A DNA stretch of 5,011 nt from CAZVXI01 sp964631295 (GTDB lineage: Bacteria > Planctomycetota > Phycisphaerae > Phycisphaerales > SM1A02), in NCBI GenBank assembly GCA_964631295.1, contig CAZVXI010000215.1, positions 1 through 5,011 of the forward strand. The letters run 5' to 3'. Numbering within the stretch: position 1 is the first letter of the stretch; every line of letters starts with the position of its first letter. A model generated the notes under the pieces. That model was given only the letters and a program-made list of their open reading frames with translations, made no database searches and was not told the origin of the DNA. Positions 1 through 5,011 of this stretch are shown here, one piece after another. Position numbers and translations under genes: made by a program.

Positions 1-252
1 CTTCATCACAGGTTGCGCATTCGGTCCACTGGTAGAAGTCGGGGTTGGCTTCGCATTCAGCCTGCGTCTGGTTCTCGAAGCACTCGCCTGTGCAGAGGCA
101 GCACGCGCCGCGTGGCAGGCAGTTCACTTCATCACAGGTTGCGCATTCGGTCCACTGGTAGAAGTCGGGGTTGGCTTCGCACTCTGCCTGCGTCTGGTTC
201 TCGAAGCACTCGCCTGTGCAGAGGCAGCACGCGCCAAGGACCGGGCACTGCA
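1..252 (-). repeat. Two tandem 126-bp units encoding near-identical 42-residue cysteine modules
   Basis: Units 1-126 and 127-252 are in register. Bases 1-109 match 127-235 at 107 of 109 positions; the two differences (56/182 and 59/185) fall in Ala and Glu codons and are both silent. The final 17 bases of each unit diverge, encoding the linker between modules. At protein level, the stretch from GACCLCTGECF to ATCDE is identical in both modules. The other modules of the same protein share only the cysteine pattern, so this pair is a much more recent duplication. The array may continue past the left edge. Confidence 0.95.
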
Positions 253-1570
253 CGCCCTTGGGATTGGTATCGGGGTCAAAGCAGAACTCGCCTTCAAACC
301 AGGTCCCTGCAAGATCGTCGCACTCCTGTTCAGAGAGAAGCTCGCACGTCGTCGAACCATCGCCGATGCCGTCGCAGTAGCAGCATGCGGCGACATCTGT
401 GTACTCGTAAACAACACAAATCTCCCACTCGGCGACATCTCGCACATCGAAGTCGCAGTTCGTACACTCGGGGCTGAATAGCGCGTCGGAACTTACCGAC
501 AGATCGAAAGCCCCGTTGCCCTCGAAGGGAGCAACATTCGCCATTGGGATGACCTGAGTCGACGTTCCGAACCACTGACGTACCGAACCGATACCGCCCT
601 GCTCAACGGTTTGCGATCCGAGCGGAGCTTCATAGTTGCAAATGTCGCCCGGGCCAAGCAGAAATAATGGGTCTGGGTCGCAGGTGAGCTCATCTTGAGG
701 CCCTAGAAATTCGTCAGAACTATTAACGGATCCATCAATCACATCCTGCTGCGTTATCCCGAGAGCGAAATCCGGTGAAAGTAGGAAATCGACGAAGAAA
801 TCCGCACCGTCAGTGGCTGGCTTGTTGTTGACATTCTCCAGCACAAGAGACGCCGCGACGCGAGCGCGAATATGGATCGTCACGCTGTTCAGTTCACGCA
901 GTCCACCATTGGTGTCGAACTGTGGAAGGGCCACCGTACCAGTACCTTCTGGCGCGGGAAAAACTGGCTCAGCCTCAGAAGAGAACACGCAATAGGCTTC
1001 ACACGACCCGTCCGGACATGTCTGGTCAACCAGATATACGCCTGCAAGATCGAGGCATTCTTGATATGAGAGTCCTTCCTGGCAGGTTCCATCTCCAAGG
1101 CAGCATGCGCCTTGTGTGTTGATTGGTGCCTCGCAATCTTCCGCGCATGTGGTGCCAAAACCAAGGAAGTCGCCGCCTTCATCGTTCACGCATTGCTCAA
1201 ACGTGAGATTATCGATACAGGTATCGACGAGGCAGCAAGCACCCCTGAATCCACAAAGGCCGTTGTAGCAGTCGAGTTGGTCGGCCCCAACTCGGAATGT
1301 GCCGCCCAGTTCGATGCACTGTGACTCGACGAGGATGATGCAATCCGTGTCAAGGCAGCAGGCACCGCAGGAACTCGCACATGTCGTCCCGTCTCCGGAG
1401 TATGTCCCGAGCAACACATTCACGCAGTTGTCCTCAGTTGTGACCATACAACTGCGGACTCCCATGTCGTCGTAACAGCACGCACCATCCTGCGCCATAG
1501 CGGGCTGGGCGATTGCGAGCGCCAGGCACATCGCGGCGAAAGTAAGACAGCGACTCAGCGAACTCTTCAT
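1..1570 (-). CDS. Secreted cysteine-rich repeat protein with a choice-of-anchor-like domain (C-terminus outside window)
   Basis: Reading from ATG at 1570 leftward, the frame stays open for 523 codons and leaves the window without a stop. Residues 1-26 form a signal peptide (KSS basic start, hydrophobic LTFAAMCLALAIA, cleavage after AMA), so the product is exported. Four cysteine-rich modules begin at GACC motifs (G29, G69, G110, G154), each about 40 residues with 6 or more Cys. A cysteine-poor, beta-rich region follows (about 195-392, with LPQFDTNGG and ending ICVVYEY), which resembles the choice-of-anchor E type domain. Three more modules follow, at A394 (AACC), G446 and G488. GACCL modules of this sort are common in exported planctomycete proteins and their role is unknown; disulfide-stabilised surface or extracellular modules are likely. 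A cell-surface anchor (PEP-CTERM or similar) may lie past the left edge. The start is supported by a strong ribosome binding site. Export and repeat architecture are firm; the domain name is recalled, not searched. Confidence 0.88.
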   Translation of the reverse strand, partial: MKSSLSRCLTFAAMCLALAIAQPAMAQDGACCYDDMGVRSCMVTTEDNCVNVLLGTYSGDGTTCASSCGACCLDTDCIILVESQCIELGGTFRVGADQLDCYNGLCGFRGACCLVDTCIDNLTFEQCVNDEGGDFLGFGTTCAEDCEAPINTQGACCLGDGTCQEGLSYQECLDLAGVYLVDQTCPDGSCEAYCVFSSEAEPVFPAPEGTGTVALPQFDTNGGLRELNSVTIHIRARVAASLVLENVNNKPATDGADFFVDFLLSPDFALGITQQDVIDGSVNSSDEFLGPQDELTCDPDPLFLLGPGDICNYEAPLGSQTVEQGGIGSVRQWFGTSTQVIPMANVAPFEGNGAFDLSVSSDALFSPECTNCDFDVRDVAEWEICVVYEYTDVAACCYCDGIGDGSTTCELLSEQECDDLAGTWFEGEFCFDPDTNPKGVQCPVLGACCLCTGECFENQTQAECEANPDFYQWTECATCDEVNCLPRGACCLCTGECFENQTQAECEANPDFYQWTECATCDE

Positions 1571-1575
1571 CGATG

Positions 1576-1583
1576 ACCTCCCC
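1576..1583 (-). promoter_or_regulatory. Ribosome binding site of the secreted cysteine-rich protein
   Basis: On the minus strand GGGGAGGT lies five bases before the ATG at 1570. It is a near-perfect Shine-Dalgarno match and it fixes the start directly ahead of the signal peptide. Confidence 0.85.
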
Positions 1584-1599
1584 GGCGGACGATCGCATT

Positions 1600-1613
1600 G
1601 GCCGAAGTCGGCC
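1600..1613. repeat. Perfect inverted repeat in the leader of the secreted-protein gene
   Basis: GGCCGA-AG-TCGGCC lies 30 bases upstream of the ATG at 1570 and 17 bases before its Shine-Dalgarno. In mRNA it could form a GGCCG/CGGCC hairpin with a four-base loop. It could also be a protein-binding dyad. No regulatory role is shown. Confidence 0.5.
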
Positions 1614-2087
1614 GAGCGACACCCACCCCTTGCAAGCAGACATGTGCATGCGTGGTCCCCGGAACTCGACGGGCCGAAAGTCGCCTGGCGCGTGGACTTC
1701 TCACAGATGAGCCGCTGCAAGCAGCGACCACATGTGAACCATCGCAGAACCCCTTCGTCCGTCGCATCACCCCTCCGTGGAGCGAACCACAACCCACTGA
1801 CCCTCACCACGCCACCTTGCGCGGAACATCCAGAATCGGTAGATATCCCATAGCGGCGGGTTTACGCAATCTGTCATCCTGCAGAGAGCAGTTGGGCTGT
1901 CAAGCAGATTAGGGGGATTTGGGCACTTCAGATAACCCACATGGAACATGAACGATATGATCGCATCCTGTTCGCTATCGATCCAACGCTGCCGCCAAGT
2001 CGTTGCGGGCGATATGGTTACGCAGGCACTTGAGAGCCTGGTTTCGTCCCATGTTGGGCTGCCAGTCTCTCCTTGTTTACCCAGTTT

Positions 2088-2101
2088 AAAATCTGGATTT
2101 T
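2088..2101. repeat. AT-rich palindrome downstream of the aminotransferase gene
   Basis: AAAATC-TG-GATTTT is a perfect 14-bp dyad inside a GC-rich region. It overlaps a second CCAG...CTGG symmetry at 2081-2096. It lies about 75 bases past the aminotransferase stop. The loop is too short and the stem too AT-rich for a normal intrinsic terminator, so a protein-binding site is an alternative. Function unknown. Confidence 0.4.
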
Positions 2102-2174
2102 CTTTCGCATGTTCCCCGGACCACCCAGCTGTTGACAAGTTACGCAGAGGCAGAGGCTCGGGGTGGAATCACTC

Positions 2175-3077
2175 TCAGGCGATCACGACGTGCCCATCGG
2201 TCCGTGTCAACTCGGTGAACAGGTCGTTGAGTCGTGTCGTCACCGGCCCAATCGTTCCGCAGCCGATGGTTCGGCCGTCCACTTCGACGACTGGTGCCAA
2301 CTCCCCCATGGTGCCGGTACAGAACATTTCGTCAGCCCTGTATGCCTCGGCGAGCGTGATGTCCCGCATCTGGCATTTGATGTCGTGCTGCTCGCAGAGT
2401 TCGAGGACCGTTGCGCGGGTGATTCCCTCCGGACAGGCGGCAGTGGTCGGCGTGTGAACGACATCGCCAGCGACGATGAAGACATGTGTCGCATTGGTCT
2501 CAGCGATGAAGCCACGTGTATCGAGCATCAGTGCATCGTCGGCCCCGGCCGAATTGGCTTCGATCTTCGCCAGGATCGACGTGAGCTGATTGCAACTGTG
2601 GATCTTCTGGTCGAGAACATCGCCCAGTGGCCGGCGATGAGCTGATGTCTTGAGCCGGACACCAGCTTTGTCGTACACGGGCGGCTTGTGTTCAGCGAGC
2701 ACGATCAGGGTGGAGCCAGCCGTATTGAGACGTGGATCGAGCCCACTGGTGTACTTGACGCCGCGCGAGAGTGTCAGCCTGATGTGAACTCCATCGCGCA
2801 TGCCATTGCCTTCCAGCGTTCGCCTGATCTGTTCGATCATGTGCTCACTGGTCGGGATGTGCGTATATCCCAGCGCGAGCGCGGAACCCCGGAGACGAGC
2901 CAGATGTTGGCGGAGTTTGAAGATGCGACCGTCATAGAGGCGCAGGCCCTCCCAGACTGCATCACCATTCTGTACAGATGAATCAAACGGACTGATCCCC
3001 GCGTGGTCACGGTGCACCAGTTCTCCGTTGATGTTGATCAGCAGGTTGCGATTCTTCTCGTTGTAAGTCTGGAGCAT
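2175..3077 (-). CDS. Class IV PLP-dependent aminotransferase (branched-chain aminotransferase-like)
   Basis: This 300-residue protein has the full fold-type IV layout. The N-terminal domain carries NGDAVWEGLRLYDG (37-50) and HLARLRGSA, whose R61 lines up with the PLP-phosphate arginine of IlvE. LDQKIHSCN carries K158, the expected Schiff-base lysine. E193 in AETNATHVF should contact the PLP ring nitrogen. GIT (218-220) and GTMGEL (255-260) match the phosphate-binding turns. The family includes branched-chain and D-amino-acid aminotransferases and aminodeoxychorismate lyase. The closest resemblance I recall is the C-terminal half of plant branched-chain-aminotransferase-like proteins, with shared KPPVYD, LAKIE, SETNAT and TTGTMGELSPVV-like blocks. 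Substrate is therefore uncertain. No methionine occurs again until residue 80, so ATG 3077 is the only sensible start, yet no Shine-Dalgarno precedes it. It lies 12 bases after, and in frame with, the sulfotransferase-like gene. Confidence 0.93.
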   Translation of the reverse strand: MLQTYNEKNRNLLININGELVHRDHAGISPFDSSVQNGDAVWEGLRLYDGRIFKLRQHLARLRGSALALGYTHIPTSEHMIEQIRRTLEGNGMRDGVHIRLTLSRGVKYTSGLDPRLNTAGSTLIVLAEHKPPVYDKAGVRLKTSAHRRPLGDVLDQKIHSCNQLTSILAKIEANSAGADDALMLDTRGFIAETNATHVFIVAGDVVHTPTTAACPEGITRATVLELCEQHDIKCQMRDITLAEAYRADEMFCTGTMGELAPVVEVDGRTIGCGTIGPVTTRLNDLFTELTRTDGHVVIA

Positions 3078-3089
3078 GACGGTGTTGTA

Positions 3090-3833
3090 TCACACTTGCA
3101 GGCGATGGGCGTGAAGCAGCTTGTAGAGGGCTTCGCAGTCCCGGCACACTGCTTCGAGATCATTGGGCAACTCGCCCGTTCGTTCTCGATACGGCTCGAA
3201 CCCCGTCGACGCGTTGACTGAAGCATACCAGTGCTCTTCCCAGATGCCATCCGTTGGTTGCGGGCCGGCCTCCCAGGAGAGCATTGCGTCGTCATTGGGG
3301 ACTGCAAGTGCATCGCAGAGCGCGGGGATCATTTTCTCGGGGCACAGCAGCACGTCCATGGAGTCGATCACAGGCGGCGTCTGTCCTCTCTGATGCAACT
3401 GCTCGAACAATCGCACCTGCTGCGGCAGGCCTGTGTCTTCGATGGATGGTTGATCGAGTACACGCGACAGCGACAGCAGCATCGCGCGCGGTTCACGAAT
3501 AAGCATGCAGTTGGTCAACTGGTTGACCCAGTCGGTGGCCATATCCGGCAACAGGTGGTGAGCCATGTGCTTCTGATAGAGGATCGTCTTCCCCGGTGGG
3601 AGTTCGCCGAACAAGGTGCGTAAGACTGCTTCGATCCTGGTCTCATGCGCGGCGACAATCTCAGCAGCGCCTGGGTGCGGGAGGCATGTCTGCTTGAGAT
3701 AGTGCGCATAAAGTGGCTCATCAATCACAACGGTGTCGGCACGGCTCCCCCACGAGCGCATCATTGCTGTGGAGATGTTGCGCGGGCCGGACCACATGGC
3801 AATCCTCACAGGTTGGAGACTTCCATTCGTCAC
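3090..3833 (-). CDS. Sulfotransferase-like P-loop protein, N-terminal partner of the aminotransferase
   Basis: From GTG 3833 this gives 247 residues. A beta strand runs into WSGPRNIST (14-22), equivalent to the 5'-phosphosulfate (PAPS) loop of sulfotransferases. LIREPRAMLLSLSRV (111-125) resembles the 3'-phosphate-binding Arg/Ser motif. DEPLYAHYL, TPPVIDSMD, AGPQPTDGIWEEHWY and ASTGFEPY are blocks I also recall in the N-terminal half of plant BCAT-like proteins, where this domain is fused to the aminotransferase. Whether it transfers sulfate is not known. The start is unclear: the frame is open from ATG 4031, but residues before about 3835 look non-conserved and the far part runs antisense to a PA14 domain. 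Alternatives are ATG 3905 (271 aa), GTG 3809 and ATG 3797. The last has GAGGA five bases upstream but would cut the first strand. Domain call firm, start uncertain. Confidence 0.85.
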   Translation of the reverse strand: MTNGSLQPVRIAMWSGPRNISTAMMRSWGSRADTVVIDEPLYAHYLKQTCLPHPGAAEIVAAHETRIEAVLRTLFGELPPGKTILYQKHMAHHLLPDMATDWVNQLTNCMLIREPRAMLLSLSRVLDQPSIEDTGLPQQVRLFEQLHQRGQTPPVIDSMDVLLCPEKMIPALCDALAVPNDDAMLSWEAGPQPTDGIWEEHWYASVNASTGFEPYRERTGELPNDLEAVCRDCEALYKLLHAHRLQV

Positions 3834-3946
3834 GCGCGGCAGCGTAAGAGGACAGCTCAGTTGTTGCAAGGTCGTGATGATCTGACTCGCAAATCCGATC
3901 AACATTCGTCTCGACCACCGTGTCGACGATTTTCTGTCCGCCGCAT

Positions 3947-4488
3947 ATGAGCCACGAAAGTGAAGCTGTGTCCTTCGACCTATCTCTGGCTTCGCGCGAC
4001 GAGCATGCAGCCCTTGTCTTCCCGGCTTCACTCAAGTGCCAGCCGACGGGATCGACACGTTCCAGACAACCAGCGACGATGGCACCCGGATATACGTCCA
4101 TGACAATCCTGTCGTCAACAATGACGGCCTGCACGGGATGGATGAGGCACGTGGCATCATCGGTTTACGGGCTGGCTTGCACCCGATTCGGGTCGAATGG
4201 TCCAGCGAGACGGGCAGCCGCGGCCTCGAAGTTGCCTGGGACGGCCGGGGCTTCGGCATGCAAGTTCTCCGGCTCGACATGCTGTTCCGCTCCGTGTGCA
4301 TGAATCTCAACGGCTCACAAGTTCCTCGGCAGACAGTTTGCCCACCGAAATGTGCTGCGGATAGTCGTCTGATTTCGCGCGACAAAGAGCGTTCGATCAG
4401 GGATTTCCAGCAAATTTTGAACTCTGGACAAAAAAACCACTGTTTTTGCAGTCTGAAATGTCTTGTGGCCGACAAGATTGAGCATTAG
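3947..4488 (+). pseudogene. PA14-domain protein remnant, frameshifted and lacking its N-terminus
   Basis: The frame from GTG 4036 encodes a clear PA14 C-terminal half: DTFQTTSDDGTRIYV, NNDGLHG, AGLHPIRVEW, GLEVAWDGRGF, ending near DMLFR (base 4290). PA14 is a beta-barrel sugar-binding domain of exported proteins. The preceding part of the domain, FDLSLASRDEHAALVF, lies in another frame (from ATG 3947). It meets VPADG at 4036, where one missing G (AAGTGCC for AAGGTGCC) would join the two. Further upstream, DDFLSAAYEPRK in the first frame may be more of the same domain, implying a second shift near 3960. There is no signal peptide or start region before the sulfotransferase-like gene begins on the other strand. 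The last 66 codons to the stop at 4488 look unconserved. A short expressed protein (4036-4488, 150 aa) or a sequencing error is possible. Confidence 0.62.
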
Positions 4489-4498
4489 AGTTTCGTCG

Positions 4499-4516
4499 GT
4501 TCGGCCACGTTCGGCC
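4499..4516 (+). repeat. Direct repeat GTTCGGCC with 10-bp period before HU
   Basis: GTTCGGCC occurs at 4499-4506 and again at 4509-4516, one helical turn apart, and ends 23 bases before the HU start. The phasing is what a regulator bound to one face of DNA would use, but two copies of an 8-mer could be chance. Confidence 0.45.
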
Positions 4517-4527
4517 GCAAGGATCAG

Positions 4528-4535
4528 AAAGGAAG
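4528..4535 (+). promoter_or_regulatory. Ribosome binding site of the HU gene
   Basis: AAAGGAAG precedes ATG 4540, with its AGGA core six bases from the start codon. This supports the chosen start, and hence the basic tail as part of the protein. Confidence 0.75.
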
Positions 4536-4539
4536 CCAA

Positions 4540-4974
4540 ATGGCAGCAACACGCAAGAAGAAGAAGACCGGTACGACCCGGCGCAAGACCTCGGCGACCA
4601 GAGCCACGTCAAGCCGCCGCAAGACGACAACGCGTTCCACGACCCGCAAGAAGACGGCAACCACCGGTGTGAAGGCACGCACCAAAAGTCAGATATTCTC
4701 TGACCTCGCTGAGTCCACTGGGCTCACCAAGAAGGAAGTCGGCGCGGTGTTTGAAGAAATGGGCAAGCTCATCAAGAAGGACCTTGGCGCGCGCGGCCCG
4801 GGTGTTTTCACTGTTCCCGGCCTGATGAAGATCAAGAAGCGCCAGGTGCCACGCAAACCCGCCCGCAAGAATGTCTGGGTGCCACTGCTCCAACAGTATC
4901 GCGACATCCCGGCGAAGCCCGCCCGCAAGACTGTCAAGGTCCTCCCGCTCAAGGCGCTCAAAGAAATGGTCTGA
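4540..4974 (+). CDS. HU-family DNA-binding protein with histone-H1-like N-terminal tail
   Basis: The 144-residue product has two parts. Residues 1-47 are a disordered tail with 18 Lys/Arg, about 15 Thr and no acidic residue, like the tails of bacterial H1-type proteins. Residues 48-144 are an HU/IHF core: TKSQIFSDLAESTGLTKKEV (helices 1-2), GPGVFTVPGLMKIKKRQVPR (beta sheet), an arm region at about 104-131, and a closing helix LPLKALKEMV. HU binds the minor groove without strong sequence preference, bends DNA and compacts the nucleoid. The usual arm-tip signature (GRNP...TGE) is not present; NVWVPLLQQYRDIP takes its place, and P115 may serve as the intercalating proline. KPARK occurs on both sides of the arm (106-110 and 126-130). 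The core is of normal length for HU, so the tail is an addition at the N-terminus, opposite to mycobacterial HupB, where it is C-terminal. No terminator is visible in the 37 bases after the stop. Confidence 0.92.
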   Translation: MAATRKKKKTGTTRRKTSATRATSSRRKTTTRSTTRKKTATTGVKARTKSQIFSDLAESTGLTKKEVGAVFEEMGKLIKKDLGARGPGVFTVPGLMKIKKRQVPRKPARKNVWVPLLQQYRDIPAKPARKTVKVLPLKALKEMV

Positions 4975-5011
4975 TCTCCCCCTGCTCTGTTTGCAGTTCA
5001 GCCGGGTCGCC

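Larger units (their letters stand above)
1584..2174. other. Intergenic region without a convincing gene
   Basis: About 590 bp lie between the stop of the aminotransferase gene and the ribosome binding site of the secreted-protein gene, both on the minus strand. Open frames here (for example 1598-1912 plus and 1767-2138 minus) give proteins with no recognisable domain, uneven composition and no clear Shine-Dalgarno. The stretch should contain the end of the aminotransferase transcript and the promoter of the secreted-protein gene, but I find no clear -35/-10 pair and no GC stem followed by a T-run. It holds short dyads at 1600-1613, 1714-1725 (GCTGC-AA-GCAGC) and 2088-2101. TGCAAGCAG followed closely by CATGTG occurs twice (1631-1646 and 1716-1736). 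No tRNA-like fold was seen. Confidence 0.6.
4291..4539. other. Leader and presumed promoter region of the HU gene
   Basis: No conserved coding signal is seen after the PA14 part ends near 4290, although the frame stays open to 4488. An AT-rich island (about 4410-4450, with a run of seven A) stands out and may hold the HU promoter. TTGAAC at 4417-4422 has no good -10 partner at 17 bp, so no promoter is assigned. Confidence 0.4.

Noticed and set aside
13..477. Plus-strand open frame of 154 codons rich in Arg and Ser
   Set aside because: It is antisense to the duplicated cysteine modules of the minus-strand gene, and its own internal repeat is only the mirror of that duplication.
1898..1903. 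Minus-strand TTGACA as the -35 of the secreted-protein promoter
   Set aside because: The hexamer 17 bases on (AGGATG) is a poor -10, and the leader would exceed 300 bases.
1598..1912. Plus-strand open frame of 104 codons
   Set aside because: It overlaps the leader of the divergent gene, resembles no family I know and has no clear ribosome binding site.
2132..2137. Plus-strand TTGACA as a -35 box
   Set aside because: No -10 at a proper distance and no plus-strand gene downstream; the frame there is antisense to the aminotransferase.
1767..2138. Minus-strand open frame of 123 codons in the intergenic gap
   Set aside because: No recognisable domain, no good Shine-Dalgarno and mixed composition; long open frames arise by chance at this GC content.
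3906..4031. N-terminal extension of the sulfotransferase-like protein from ATG 4031
   Set aside because: The extra residues are basic and unconserved, and the stretch lies antisense to a recognisable PA14 coding segment.
4432..4447. AAAAAC-CACT-GTTTTT as an intrinsic terminator
   Set aside because: The stem is almost all A-T and too weak, and there is no GC stem before the T-run.
4032..4475. Minus-strand open frame of 147 codons
   Set aside because: The plus strand of the same bases encodes clear PA14 motifs, so this is a shadow.

Overview
The window looks like a planctomycete, most likely of the Phycisphaerae group. This is inferred from moderately high GC, a secreted protein built of GACC-type cysteine-rich modules around a choice-of-anchor-like domain, a PA14 domain of the planctomycete type, and an HU protein with a long Lys/Arg/Thr-rich tail. 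No rRNA or tRNA is present to confirm it.

Layout, left to right. (1) 1-1570, minus strand: the first 523 residues of a secreted cysteine-rich protein whose C-terminus lies beyond the left edge. Its last two modules are an almost exact 126-bp tandem duplication. (2) 1584-2174: about 590 bp with no convincing gene, holding the leader of the secreted-protein gene and a few short inverted repeats. (3) 2175-3833, minus strand: a two-gene unit, a sulfotransferase-like P-loop protein followed by a fold-type IV PLP aminotransferase. The two reading frames are in the same register and are separated only by one TGA and four codons. As I recall them, plant BCAT-like proteins carry these two domains as one chain in the same order. 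(4) About 3947-4488, plus strand: a PA14 domain with no signal peptide or recognisable N-terminus and an apparent one-base frameshift, probably a gene remnant. (5) 4540-4974, plus strand: an HU-family nucleoid protein with a histone-H1-like N-terminal tail, preceded by a good ribosome binding site and a helically phased direct repeat.

The sulfotransferase-like/aminotransferase pair almost certainly acts together, but its substrate is not known from the sequence. The secreted protein, the PA14 remnant and HU show no functional link to the pair. The most interesting observation is the in-frame split of the two-domain protein: operon, stop-codon readthrough or sequencing error are all possible. 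The cysteine-module duplication and the PA14 remnant come next.
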